Shown here: in pieces, positions 1 through 9,515 of the stretch | Position numbering within the stretch: position 1 is the first letter of the stretch | How the letters are laid out: every line of letters begins with the position of its first letter | From: Bacillus massiliigorillae | Lineage (GTDB): Bacteria; Bacillota; Bacilli; Bacillales; DSM-1321 | Direction of reading: 5' to 3' | DNA length: 58,354 nucleotides | NCBI RefSeq assembly: GCF_000380245.2 | Contig: NZ_HG428741.1 | Coordinates: forward strand, 2,061,375 to 2,119,728 | Position numbers and translations under genes: made by a program | The notes under the pieces: generated by a model | What the model saw: only the letters and a program-made list of their open reading frames with translations | Databases searched by the model: none | Told to the model about the DNA's origin: nothing

Positions 1-76
1 GGGCTCCGCCTATTCTTACAAATCATCTAGATATTCTATATCACACTACATTTCTTTTTCATAATAAGTTCAGTCT

Positions 77-1036
77 CTACAGGATTATCAGTTGATCATA
101 TTTCACCATTACTGAACCTTCTTTATAATTTACCTTTTCGTTTTCATTACTCTTTCCTTTTAAGTTATTTATAATATTCCAAATAAAGTTATGTCCAACC
201 TCATGTGCATGAGGATAACCTCCTCCAAATCTGGGGTTAATTTCAGATACTATATAGCCACTATTTGTCTTGAAGCAATCTATATCAATCGGCCCTAGAA
301 ATTCAACATTGTTGATGAGTTTTTCTATGATTTGTTGTAACTCATAATCCTTTATTGCGATTGATTTATCTGTTTCTCCAGCTCTCATGGCTATTTTTCT
401 TTTCATAAAAACATTGGTCAGTTTTTGTGATAATAAATCTACATAACAATCGACACCATATTCTTCACCATTAATAAAAGGTTGCACAACGTAATCGTCA
501 AATAAATCATTAAATTTCTCTAACTCTATTAAGGACGTAATCTTATGAATGTCTAAACTAGCACTACCTTTTCTCGGTTTTGCAATCAACGGAAACTGAA
601 TTTTTTTGCTTTTAACATCATCTATTACCTCTTTAATACTTAAATAAGTAGGAACAATAGGAATTCCCTTTGCTCTTAATGCACTATATGTTCGATATTT
701 ATCAAAACATAACTCTACTGTGTTGCGATTCGAAAGAATAACATGAACACCGATTTCTTCAAACTCTTCCTTCCAACTAGCTAACAATTCTAACTCTGGG
801 TCTATTAATGATAAAACTCCTTTTATTTTATATTTATGACATAAATCCTTGAGACATTGAAGATAATTCGGATGCTCAATTCGAGGAACGACCTCATATA
901 TATCCGCATGATGTAATGCAGGAGCAGAAAGACTACAATCTATAGCTACTACTTTCCCATCTATTTTATGAAGTTCCTGTTTAAAATACTCCACTAGTTT
1001 CACTCGGCGTCCAGCGCTACAGATTAATATATTCAT
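77..1036 (-). CDS. ATP-grasp carboxylate ligase-like protein
   Basis: An ATP-grasp enzyme of the carbamoyl-phosphate-synthase-like group, which joins a carboxylate (as acyl phosphate) to an amine or thiol. The N-terminal Rossmann-like part opens with MNILICSAGRRVK. The ATP-binding lysine lies in IAKPRKGSAS, the adenine-side glutamate in VQPFINGEEYG, and the metal-binding motif is SEINPRFGGG near the C-terminus. The start is the ATG at 1036, behind GGGAGG; an in-frame GTG 15 bases upstream lies in that ribosome site. It is the last gene of a minus-strand run with a PLP decarboxylase, an acyltransferase and a formyltransferase at the end of the polysaccharide locus. The substrate is unknown; ligation of an amine or amino acid to a sugar or uronic acid is an inference. 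Confidence 0.8.
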   Translation of the reverse strand: MNILICSAGRRVKLVEYFKQELHKIDGKVVAIDCSLSAPALHHADIYEVVPRIEHPNYLQCLKDLCHKYKIKGVLSLIDPELELLASWKEEFEEIGVHVILSNRNTVELCFDKYRTYSALRAKGIPIVPTYLSIKEVIDDVKSKKIQFPLIAKPRKGSASLDIHKITSLIELEKFNDLFDDYVVQPFINGEEYGVDCYVDLLSQKLTNVFMKRKIAMRAGETDKSIAIKDYELQQIIEKLINNVEFLGPIDIDCFKTNSGYIVSEINPRFGGGYPHAHEVGHNFIWNIINNLKGKSNENEKVNYKEGSVMVKYDQLIIL

Positions 1037-1070
1037 ACTATTTCCTCCCACAAATCCTTTATTAATACTT

Positions 1071-2414
1071 TTAAAAATAATATAGTTCCTCGTTAAAAAA
1101 TTGGTTTATTGTTTCCTTATTTCGAATAAGAAATATTTCCTTTAAATCCATAGCTATAATAGCTGGTCTTTCTTTAATAAAGGGTGGATTAAAAACGATT
1201 GTATAGGCTCCTACATTCTCAAAAATAATATAATCCCCTTTTTGCGGTAAATCTCCTGTCAAATCATGAGCTAAATAATCTTTCTCCATACATGTATATC
1301 CAACAATATGATAAGTGCCCTTTTCTTGATCTAGCTGTTTTTTCTGAATTACCCTACACGGAAGGTTGTTCTTATGCATTGTTGGTTTAATATTATGAAC
1401 ACTCCCATCAACCAAAACATAATTTATGTCAGTAACTGTCTTTCGCTCAATCACTTTCGCTACAAAAATAAAAGTATTAGCAACCATAGAAACACCTGGT
1501 TCTAATACTAATGTAGCTTTTTTATCAAAAGTCGCAAATTCATGATTCATTACTTCACAAATTGCCTCTGCATAATCATCAAAGGTAGGAGCACTGATTT
1601 GAAATGATTTTGGTAATTCCCCATAAATACCTCCACCAATATTAATGAATTCCAAACTATCTAGGATGTATTCCTTTGCAATCTTACATAATTTTTTAGT
1701 CTTAAGCTTATATGTTTCAACACTTCTAGTACTTGTTGAGAAATGTCCATGCAATCCTACCACTCTAACATTTTTTATTTTGTGCAATTCATCTAACGCT
1801 GAGTGAAAACTACCGTTCTCTATACAAATTCCAAATCTACTTCGAGAATAACCTTCCTGTATAGAACTAACACCATTTTCCGACACATCAAAGTTCAGAC
1901 GTAATCCAACATTAATTTGCTTATTTGGGCATAATATGGCATATTCTTTGATAAACTCGATTTCATATAAAGAATCGATATTCAAAATACTTTCATTTTC
2001 CAATGCATAATGAATATCGTCTTTCATTTTTAACGGTCCATTAAATATGATTTTCTTAGGATTTTCACCTATCTTGATGGCTAAGTCATACTCTAATCTA
2101 GAAACAACTTCAGCATATGCTCCTAACTTCGATAACTCCTTGCATAAATACGGAACATAATTTGTCTTATAAGAATAACCAATAATAAAGTTCGAATATC
2201 TACTTTTAAAAGCGTTGTTGATTTTATGATAGTTTTCTCTTAATTTATTTACATCTAATACATAAAAGGAAGATCCGTATTTCTGCTCCAACCCATGCAG
2301 CGCATTATAATGATATAACTCATTTTTCAATTCTATATCTGAGTTTTCATTTTGGTGTATTTCACTAACAAAGTCCTTCAAATCCTCACACCTCTTTAAT
2401 AAATAAAATTGCAC
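1071..2414 (-). CDS. PLP-dependent DAP/ornithine/arginine-type decarboxylase
   Basis: A fold-III (alanine racemase-like) amino acid decarboxylase related to LysA and ornithine decarboxylase. The PLP lysine is K83 in GYSYKTN. A histidine follows in GLHGHFST, a glycine-rich phosphate loop in NIGGGIYGE, and the C-terminal domain has EPGVSMVANTF and the catalytic cysteine in GYTCMEKD. The length of about 447 aa is usual. The listed GTG start has a weak ribosome site; a TTG at 2381 behind AAGAGG is a good alternative. It sits between the ATP-grasp and acyltransferase genes, so it probably supplies an amine or modified amino acid for cell-surface polymer decoration rather than lysine synthesis. The substrate cannot be read from the sequence. 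Confidence 0.8.
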   Translation of the reverse strand: MQFYLLKRCEDLKDFVSEIHQNENSDIELKNELYHYNALHGLEQKYGSSFYVLDVNKLRENYHKINNAFKSRYSNFIIGYSYKTNYVPYLCKELSKLGAYAEVVSRLEYDLAIKIGENPKKIIFNGPLKMKDDIHYALENESILNIDSLYEIEFIKEYAILCPNKQINVGLRLNFDVSENGVSSIQEGYSRSRFGICIENGSFHSALDELHKIKNVRVVGLHGHFSTSTRSVETYKLKTKKLCKIAKEYILDSLEFINIGGGIYGELPKSFQISAPTFDDYAEAICEVMNHEFATFDKKATLVLEPGVSMVANTFIFVAKVIERKTVTDINYVLVDGSVHNIKPTMHKNNLPCRVIQKKQLDQEKGTYHIVGYTCMEKDYLAHDLTGDLPQKGDYIIFENVGAYTIVFNPPFIKERPAIIAMDLKEIFLIRNKETINQFFNEELYYF

Positions 2415-2427
2415 TTACAAATTCATC

Positions 2428-3531
2428 CTAGTCATGTACTTTAGAAACAACCTTTTGAGGATTCCCTCGATATAAAGGAAAAAATCCACTAGAGGCGTCT
2501 TGCGAATAGTACTTTTCCCAATTCCGAACTAACAGATTATATTTAGAAATATTATGAATCTTTCTCCCTACATAAAAGTCTAAAGTTCCTTCATCATTAA
2601 ATCGATGTTTAAATTGAAATAAAGAATCTCTCCCAATATGACCACCACCTAAATGTAGTGCACGACATCCAACCTTTTTACTCCAAAGTGCAAGATGATG
2701 AAAAAGAAAAGGATTAATCCCCAAATGCAAATATTCCTTCTTCGAACATCCTAAATGGTAATGGATATACTCCTCATTAAACATACATAATGCCGCTGAA
2801 ATCAATTTCCCTTCATCAAAGACAGCCGCTATTCTACAATGCTTATCTAAATCTAATAAAAATGATGTTAAATATTCAATTGAATAGTAATAATAAGGAG
2901 TTGCCCCTACCTTATCCATTGTTTCTTTATATAAAATATAAAAATCTTTAATTAATAGCATCGCTTCATCTTTAGCCAAAACTCTAAATTCAAAATTATT
3001 ACTAATAGCTTTATGAATATTCCGTTTATGATTTTTGTGATAGTTATTAAAGATTTCTTCCTCACTTTTTGTTAAATCTATATATACAGTTTCTCGATCA
3101 TAAATGACTTCTAAGCATTCTTCTAAATAGTGATGATTTTGTATTATTGGATGAAATCTAATAAACTCACTTATTATATTTTCCTTTTGACAGTGCTCTT
3201 CAAAATCCCTCCTAAATTTTCCTATTGTTTTTTCACTTATATTTTGAGTCAATGGCCCCCCGAATCCATTAGGTGTAATTATGTCAAAAACATCTTCTTT
3301 CAACATATCATCATTCATAAATGGAAGTTCAATACGTCTTTTTATATATGGATAACAAACAAGACATTCATTATCGTCCTCAAAGAAAAAAAGATACGGT
3401 TCTCCATCTCCCATCAAATAAGATAAAGAACAGTATCCATGATAATAATATAAATCGCTTTTATGAAATCTTGAAAGAGCATCATTCCACTTTTGTTTTT
3501 CTTTAAAAGATATAATTTGATACACAGCCAC
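2428..3531 (-). CDS. BioF2-like/FemAB-type acyltransferase (GNAT fold)
   Basis: A soluble 367-aa protein of the FemAB/BioF2-like GNAT class often found in polysaccharide gene clusters. The central segment NYHKNHKRNIHKA (about residues 162-174) and the C-terminal block with LHLGGGHIGRDSLFQFKHRF are typical of this family, whose members transfer aminoacyl or acyl groups to amines on cell-wall or exopolysaccharide precursors. The start is the GTG at 3531 after AGGG. A second FemAB-like gene lies at 6083-6895. Donor and acceptor are unknown. Co-orientation with the decarboxylase and ATP-grasp genes suggests that all three work on one substituent. Confidence 0.72.
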   Translation of the reverse strand: MAVYQIISFKEKQKWNDALSRFHKSDLYYYHGYCSLSYLMGDGEPYLFFFEDDNECLVCYPYIKRRIELPFMNDDMLKEDVFDIITPNGFGGPLTQNISEKTIGKFRRDFEEHCQKENIISEFIRFHPIIQNHHYLEECLEVIYDRETVYIDLTKSEEEIFNNYHKNHKRNIHKAISNNFEFRVLAKDEAMLLIKDFYILYKETMDKVGATPYYYYSIEYLTSFLLDLDKHCRIAAVFDEGKLISAALCMFNEEYIHYHLGCSKKEYLHLGINPFLFHHLALWSKKVGCRALHLGGGHIGRDSLFQFKHRFNDEGTLDFYVGRKIHNISKYNLLVRNWEKYYSQDASSGFFPLYRGNPQKVVSKVHD

Positions 3532-3568
3532 ACATCCCTATTCGTTTAAGAAAACATTGAATTTTAAT

Positions 3569-4531
3569 TTACGTTAGCATACTACGAAATAACAGTTCAA
3601 ATGAAAAATTCTTGGATAAATAAATTTTTCCATCCTTACATGCTATAAATCGGCCAAAAGCATCTGCATATACTTTTGACGTTTCATATTGGTCCATTGT
3701 ACATTTTTCAAAATGCATGATTTCCCATCGATATCCTTTGAACAATCCTGTTGGCTGTTCTATCGCCTCTAACCATTGCTCTGTTCCTCTTAATAAATGC
3801 CAAATTTTCTCTATCGGCCACTCTTCCCAATTTATTAAACTCTTATGTTCCTCTTGTTTTATTTTTCTTGCCCTATAGGCTGATTCTATATGAGGTTGAA
3901 CAGAACGAGGAATGGTACCAAGTTCAAATTCATCACAAGCTTTCTTTATCAACTTAACACCTATCTGACCAATTGCTACTTTCTCCATTTCAGGAAATTT
4001 CGTTCCTAAAGGAATCTTGTATTTCTCCTGATAAATAATATCTCCTGTATCCTCACCTTGATCAATATAATGAAGAGTTACCCCTGGATTCAATTCTGTA
4101 TCATAATACATCCAAAATTCTGGACTATGCCCCCTATAAAATGGCAGTATAGAAGGATGAAGATTAATTGTTTTATATTTGGGAATATTATAGATATTTT
4201 CTTTCAATAATTGTGTCATCCCATATACAATGATTAAGTCTGGTTCTAATTTTTTCACCCAATTTTCAAGTTGAAAATCACAGCCGTTATCCATATAATA
4301 GTAGGGGATTTTATACATCTTCGCCAATCTTTCCAGGCCAAACACTCTTTTATATACTCTTTTAGTATTTTGAACGAAAAACTTCTTTATTGATGTCTTT
4401 TCTCCCTTGTTATTTACACCCGATTCAATAATTCCTACCACTTTATGTCTCGATTCAATCATAGGCATAACAATCTGAGATTTACCAATTGTAATGATGA
4501 TAATTTTTAAACCTTTGTCATTTTGGTCCAT
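3569..4531 (-). CDS. Formyltransferase (methionyl-tRNA formyltransferase-like fold)
   Basis: A 10-formyl-tetrahydrofolate-dependent formyltransferase. The catalytic triad of the family is visible as N123 and H125 in TINLHPSILP and D161 in GEDTGDII, followed by a Fmt-like C-terminal domain (from about INWEEWPIEKIW). The N-terminus diverges from housekeeping Fmt, and there is no def/fmt neighbourhood. In a polysaccharide locus the likely role is N-formylation of an amino sugar, as by VioF-type enzymes, or of an amine-bearing substituent. The locus also has a DegT aminotransferase that could make the amine. It is the first gene of the four-gene minus-strand tail, diverging from the beta-helix gene. 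The start ATG follows AAAGGA. Confidence 0.8.
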   Translation of the reverse strand: MDQNDKGLKIIIITIGKSQIVMPMIESRHKVVGIIESGVNNKGEKTSIKKFFVQNTKRVYKRVFGLERLAKMYKIPYYYMDNGCDFQLENWVKKLEPDLIIVYGMTQLLKENIYNIPKYKTINLHPSILPFYRGHSPEFWMYYDTELNPGVTLHYIDQGEDTGDIIYQEKYKIPLGTKFPEMEKVAIGQIGVKLIKKACDEFELGTIPRSVQPHIESAYRARKIKQEEHKSLINWEEWPIEKIWHLLRGTEQWLEAIEQPTGLFKGYRWEIMHFEKCTMDQYETSKVYADAFGRFIACKDGKIYLSKNFSFELLFRSMLT

Positions 4532-4664
4532 TTTACAATTATCCTTTATATTTTTTTAAAACTACCTTTCTTATCCGCTGTTATTAATTAATTAGCATAA
4601 ACCATCCAAAAATAGAATCATAGAATAAATAGAAACCAATTGTTAATGTATTGGAGGTGTTATT

Positions 4665-5990
4665 TTGAAACGTTTATTCTTACTTTTAACACTTCTGATT
4701 CCTTTTCTTATTACAGGGAGTGAAAGAGAAATGCAAATAATAGACATATTACAATTTGGTGCTAAACCAAATGATTTAAAGGACGATACCATTGCCATTC
4801 AATCAGCTGTTGATTATGCTGCTAAAGTTAGGGGAATCGTGAAATTCCCTAAAGGTACATTCTATATAAACGCTAACCCTCATTCAGGAACTATAAGACT
4901 TCAAAGTAATCTACAAATCCAAATGGATGAAGAAACGATACTAAAAGTGATTCCAAATCAGTTATCCAATTATCAAATTTTTAACATATATAACCAACAA
5001 AATATAAAAATAACAGGTGGTACACTAGTTGGAGATCGATATCAGCATCAAGGCAACACTGGAGAATATGGACATGGTATTTATATTGGTGGTGAAGCAA
5101 AAGATATCGTTATTTCTAATGTACGAGCATCTAATTTTTGGGGCGATGGTTTTTACATTGGTGGTAATGAAACCAATGGAACTTATCCATCCAATATCAC
5201 CATAACTAACTGTATTTCTGACAATAATCGCAGACAAGGATTGTCAGTAACAGCTGGAAAAAATATCACTATTCAAAATAGCACATTTTCAAATACAAAT
5301 GGAACAGCTCCAGAAGCTGGTATTGATATTGAACGAAACTCACCTTATCAATTGCCACTAGAAAATGTAATACTATCTAACAACACATTCAATAATAATA
5401 ATGGTTATGGGTTAATGTTTGTTTTTACAACTGAAAATATCGCTCAAAACAACAGCATTCAATATAACAAGAAAGGCGGAATTTTTATAGGTGGTGAAGC
5501 AGAAAATACTAAAACAAACAAAAATTTAATTATCGAAAACAAGATACTAAATAATGGAAGTAGTACTTCGACAACATTGAATGGAAATGGAATATTTGTA
5601 AACTTTTCTTCTGAAAATACAATTAAGAACAATGACATATCAAATAATTCTCAAAACGGAATTGAACTACTTAATAATGTTAATGAAAATATCATTAAAA
5701 ATAATACGATTCAAAATAACAAAGGTGCAGGAGTTCAAATCTGGGGAGGGTCAACCAATAATAATAGAATCATTGTTCAAGAAAACACGATTCAAAACAA
5801 CTTAGCGAATGGTCTTAACCTATCCCGTGTTGAGACAGCCCAAATTATTAAAAATACGTTCCTTAATAATAGAAATCTACAGATAATGATGGACCGTGTG
5901 TATAATTCTGTAATTCAAGAAAACGTTTTAAAACCTAATAAAATGAAAACCTACAACTCCAAAGATAATACAATTATCAACAACAAATAG
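4665..5990 (+). CDS. Secreted right-handed beta-helix protein (pectate-lyase-3 type)
   Basis: A secreted parallel beta-helix protein. The N-terminus is a signal peptide (MKRLFLLLTLLIPFLITGS). Next is the pectate-lyase-3 opening IDILQFGAKPNDLKDDT, then repeated helix coils rich in N and I (patterns such as NITIxN, NTIxNN) through residue 430. The length of 441 aa fits. The family includes polysaccharide lyases, hydrolases and epimerases, but no catalytic residues can be assigned by eye. It is the only plus-strand gene in the polysaccharide locus and has its own GGAGGTG ribosome site. As the locus makes UDP-glucuronate and UDP-galacturonate, it may cut or trim the locus's own acidic polymer (inference). 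Confidence 0.75.
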   Translation: MKRLFLLLTLLIPFLITGSEREMQIIDILQFGAKPNDLKDDTIAIQSAVDYAAKVRGIVKFPKGTFYINANPHSGTIRLQSNLQIQMDEETILKVIPNQLSNYQIFNIYNQQNIKITGGTLVGDRYQHQGNTGEYGHGIYIGGEAKDIVISNVRASNFWGDGFYIGGNETNGTYPSNITITNCISDNNRRQGLSVTAGKNITIQNSTFSNTNGTAPEAGIDIERNSPYQLPLENVILSNNTFNNNNGYGLMFVFTTENIAQNNSIQYNKKGGIFIGGEAENTKTNKNLIIENKILNNGSSTSTTLNGNGIFVNFSSENTIKNNDISNNSQNGIELLNNVNENIIKNNTIQNNKGAGVQIWGGSTNNNRIIVQENTIQNNLANGLNLSRVETAQIIKNTFLNNRNLQIMMDRVYNSVIQENVLKPNKMKTYNSKDNTIINNK

Positions 5991-6082
5991 ATGATAACCT
6001 TTCATCATCGATAAAAATAATAATGTTTAAAAATTCACCTTATTATCATTCAAAAAGAAAAATCTATATTACATCCAAAAGC

Positions 6083-6895
6083 CTACATACGATACATGGA
6101 AGGAATTATATTTTTCCATTTATAATACAGTAAATAAACATACATTTTCCCTAGTAGGCTTCTAGATGTATATATTCTACGATCAAAACCACGAATGGCA
6201 CCAAATCGCCTTTTAAAATCATTTACACCAAGGTCTTTTTCTTGATGTATTTCACCTCCAAAATTATACCAATCAAACCCTTTCTCTCTAGCTAACTGTA
6301 TCTCTTTCCATTGAAGAAATTTGTTTGCTCTTCCTATTTTATTTCTTTCTTTTGAAGAGTTTGTTGATAATCGTGCTGAAACACCATATAAACCATATAA
6401 TTGACTACAGCATCTATCCTGTAGCAACATACTAGCACAGAGAATATTACTATTCTTATCTCTTACAACAGTCATTATTAACGCATCATGATTCCTTAGT
6501 TCTTGTAGTCTTTCCAACGAACATAAAGCTATCCCTTTTTTCTCTGCAAATAAATTATAGAACATGCAAAATTCTTTAATTTGTTCCCCAGTGGGATGGT
6601 CCGTCCCATAATAAGTTATTTCATCATTCTCTGTTGCTTTTCTAATATCCGCTCTAGTACTTTTATGAATTTTTTTAAAAATATTTGCTTCGTCTGAACG
6701 TAAATCAATTAAAAAGTTCGGAACACTAATATCCAAACTCGTAGTCTCTTTATTTCCTATTGATATTAATTTTTGTGGTGCTTCTAATAAGAGGTGTACT
6801 TGAATTGAAATGTCCCTTTTATTATCACTTATCACCCCTCCATCTCCCCATGTTTCTTCCATATTAATAAATCTTCTTCTATATGTTATTGTCAT
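6083..6895 (-). CDS. FemAB/GNAT-like transferase
   Basis: A 270-aa member of the FemAB-like GNAT group (peptidoglycan-bridge or lipid II:glycine transferase-like). The segment IHKSTRADIRKA corresponds to the central basic helix of this family. The C-terminal block GFDWYNFGGE...GVNDFKRRFG is the characteristic ending seen in FemX/FmhB relatives. The start is the ATG at 6895 behind AGGAGA; an upstream in-frame ATG lies before that site and is unlikely. It follows the polymerase and glycosyltransferase genes on the same strand. It probably adds an aminoacyl or acyl group to the polysaccharide repeat unit or cell wall; the substrate is unknown. Confidence 0.7.
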   Translation of the reverse strand: MTITYRRRFINMEETWGDGGVISDNKRDISIQVHLLLEAPQKLISIGNKETTSLDISVPNFLIDLRSDEANIFKKIHKSTRADIRKATENDEITYYGTDHPTGEQIKEFCMFYNLFAEKKGIALCSLERLQELRNHDALIMTVVRDKNSNILCASMLLQDRCCSQLYGLYGVSARLSTNSSKERNKIGRANKFLQWKEIQLAREKGFDWYNFGGEIHQEKDLGVNDFKRRFGAIRGFDRRIYTSRSLLGKMYVYLLYYKWKNIIPSMYRM

Positions 6896-7074
6896 ACTCT
6901 TTTCTCCTGTCATCATTCATTTTTCCCATTCATAGAATGAATTGTCCGGGATTAACAATCTTAAGATGGCAACTTAGAAACATGAACCCATTATCTTATT
7001 TACGTTGAAAGTCTAATTAAACAACTTCGCATAATCTTCAACATTTTAAAGCAATAATATTACACTAGTTCGAA

Positions 7075-8145
7075 CTATATAAACTGACTTTCATACTCTT
7101 TAACTATTCTTGAAACCTGAAACTTATTAGACAATAAATCTTTTATATTACCATCAGGTTTAGCCAACCAAGCTTGCTGCCAATCAAACGATTGAATATA
7201 TCGATCTTCTTGTCCAGTAATCTCCATAATCTCTTTTGTCCCACCTGGATGTTCTAGTGCAATAACTGGGCACTCACAAGCAATTGCCTCCAATAAAACA
7301 TTAGGTAATCCCTCATAATAAGATGGCAATACAAATAGATCAGCATTTTTCAACCATTTATAAGGATTTTCCTGAAAGTCAATAAGTTCTATTTTCTTTG
7401 ATAAACCAAAATCATCCCGCTTTTTCACTAGTTCTTCTTTTAAATCTCCCTCTCCTATAATCCAGAGTTTAGCATCTGGTATACACTCCATTAATTTCGG
7501 AACTGATTCTATTAATCGATCAAATCCTTTTTGATACACTAATCTTCCCACTGCAACGACATTTATAGATGCTTTTGACCTTTCAAATGGGTTAGAATCT
7601 ATCTGTGAAAGTTTTTCAATTCGTTTAATATCAACAGGATTATAAATATGACAGAGTTTTTCTGTTGGTATTTTAAAGTTAACTAATAAATCTTCCATCA
7701 TATATTTTGATTGACATATTACCACATCTGCTCTTCTATAAAAGAACTTATATAACATTCTCCACACCTTAGGTTTGGGAGCTATTTTCACAATTTCAGA
7801 TACGGTATTAGCTTCTCTTACAATTAATTTAGTTCTCTTCCCTATAAAAGGTTTTAATGCAATCATTCCAATATTAAGATGTCCTTGTGTAGAAAAAACC
7901 ACATCCGGTTTCACTTTTCTGATTACTTTGACTAAAGAAATAAAAGAATGCCTTACTCTAACAGCTTTTAAATCAATAGTTTCAACATCATTAGGAATGT
8001 CATCAATGTACTTCCCTTCTTTTGAAAGTAGGACTAGAATAAGCGTAAATTTACTCCGATCTAGATACTTCAGTAATGTTACCATTACTTTCTCAGCACC
8101 TCCGCCTCTAAGAGATGGAACAACAAACATAAGCCTTCTTTTCAT
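7075..8145 (-). CDS. Glycosyltransferase family 4
   Basis: A GT-B glycosyltransferase, cytoplasmic face. The N-terminal acceptor domain opens with MKRRLMFVVPSLRGGGAEKV, the usual GT4 glycine loop. The C-terminal donor domain has VGRLVYQKGFDRLI and the nucleotide-sugar motif LPSYYEGLPNVLLEAIACECPVIA (EX7E). The start is the ATG at 8145 behind AAAGGAG. It overlaps the upstream polymerase stop by four bases (ATGA), which suggests translational coupling. The donor sugar cannot be told. Confidence 0.88.
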   Translation of the reverse strand: MKRRLMFVVPSLRGGGAEKVMVTLLKYLDRSKFTLILVLLSKEGKYIDDIPNDVETIDLKAVRVRHSFISLVKVIRKVKPDVVFSTQGHLNIGMIALKPFIGKRTKLIVREANTVSEIVKIAPKPKVWRMLYKFFYRRADVVICQSKYMMEDLLVNFKIPTEKLCHIYNPVDIKRIEKLSQIDSNPFERSKASINVVAVGRLVYQKGFDRLIESVPKLMECIPDAKLWIIGEGDLKEELVKKRDDFGLSKKIELIDFQENPYKWLKNADLFVLPSYYEGLPNVLLEAIACECPVIALEHPGGTKEIMEITGQEDRYIQSFDWQQAWLAKPDGNIKDLLSNKFQVSRIVKEYESQFI

Positions 8146-9350
8146 ATTTCTGCTCCTTTTACTGCTTTTTGTTGCACTAATTTTTTTTGATGTGTTGTTA
8201 GATGCAATAAAATGACTAATATAATCCAAGTAAATTGTTCAATATATGAAACAAGAGCAAAATCCCATAAAAAAAACAAGAAAATCATCGATATGGTAAT
8301 TGCCGATCCTTTATTGCTACTAATAAATTGAGTAATTGATTTAAAAACAAGATAGAAATACAACATATAATAGAATAGCAATCCAATAATACCCAATCCG
8401 GACAATGTTTCAATATAGTTATTATGTGAATATTTCTTATACATACTCAGCTCACTAAATTGACCTAGACCATTTCCAAACCATATATGATCTTGCCAAA
8501 ATTGAAATCCTTCTTTTATCATATTTCCTCTAACATCAGCACTATATTGATCTGTTCCTGATAATAAACGTTCAAACCTTTTTACAACACTTAGATTATC
8601 AAAAAATACAAGAAAATCTGATGAAAAATAAGCAAATGCTATTATGATTGCAATCAAAACAATTGTTACTAAGAAAATTGTCGATTTTTTCACTTTCATA
8701 TTTGATTTTATAAGTAATAAAATCCCTAATACAATCCAGGTAAAGACAATTTTTCTACTACCAGAATAGATAGTAGCAAAGATTATAATCGAAAAACTGT
8801 AAAGTACCACAATCTTATTATGAGAGTATAAACCAATCATAAATAAACCTATTAATGATAATAAAATAGCTAATAAATTAGGATTATTAAGAATGCCTGT
8901 GTATCTAGTTACATATTCAGTAGTGAATAAAATCTCATAAACTGTTGAGAGAACAATGATAAATGAAGCAAAAGCCATTGCGATTACAATTATTTTAACT
9001 GAAGCACCATTCTCCAAGGCAATCCAAATTGTACTGGCACTTATAATCATTAAAAAAAGAGCAATCCAAATATTAAAGGCTGAAGACGGATTGTATGCCC
9101 ATATAATTGAACTCATTGAAAAAAAAAGGAAGAACCACGGTAAACAAATTAACTTAGGAATGTGTAACGTACCTGAATGTAAATACTTAACTATTAAAAC
9201 GAGCATAATTAATACAGAAATATAAAAATCTAGCCTTGAGTACTCGGGTACAGTGTTAAGAGTGAATACACAAAGAATATACAAAAATACCAAAATGTTC
9301 AAAATCGTATTCTGTTTCTTTTTAACTGTATGACTACTATTCATCTTCAT
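8142..9350 (-). CDS. O-antigen ligase/Wzy-type polysaccharide polymerase
   Basis: A polytopic membrane protein with about ten hydrophobic helices and a large outside loop between about 260 and 330. In that loop lie GNMIKEGFQFWQDHIWFGNGLGQF and the following SHNNYIETLSGLGIIGLL, the signature of the O-antigen ligase/polymerase (Wzy_C) family. It should polymerise lipid-linked repeat units outside the membrane. The start is uncertain: ATG at 9350 behind GGGGATGC is preferred, while an ATG at 9410 has no ribosome site. It is followed with a four-base overlap by a glycosyltransferase gene, as expected in a Wzx/Wzy-dependent locus that also carries a flippase (10911-12215). Confidence 0.82.
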   Translation of the reverse strand: MKMNSSHTVKKKQNTILNILVFLYILCVFTLNTVPEYSRLDFYISVLIMLVLIVKYLHSGTLHIPKLICLPWFFLFFSMSSIIWAYNPSSAFNIWIALFLMIISASTIWIALENGASVKIIVIAMAFASFIIVLSTVYEILFTTEYVTRYTGILNNPNLLAILLSLIGLFMIGLYSHNKIVVLYSFSIIIFATIYSGSRKIVFTWIVLGILLLIKSNMKVKKSTIFLVTIVLIAIIIAFAYFSSDFLVFFDNLSVVKRFERLLSGTDQYSADVRGNMIKEGFQFWQDHIWFGNGLGQFSELSMYKKYSHNNYIETLSGLGIIGLLFYYMLYFYLVFKSITQFISSNKGSAITISMIFLFFLWDFALVSYIEQFTWIILVILLHLTTHQKKLVQQKAVKGAEI

Positions 9351-9515
9351 GCATCCCCATTTTTTAAATCCTGTTCGAACTGGCGCTCTCCTCGTGCCTC
9401 CCCATATCAAATTAATGTTAGAAGTGTTATAAAGAGAGAGTAAGCCCCAGTAAAAAAGAGTTTAGGAAGTATTTTCAATCTTTATTTTTTCAAAATCATT
9501 GATGCTCCTAAAAGC

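Noticed and set aside
7775..8215. A 146-aa plus-strand reading frame
   Set aside because: It is antisense to a clear glycosyltransferase, has low-complexity leucine/phenylalanine runs and no family features.
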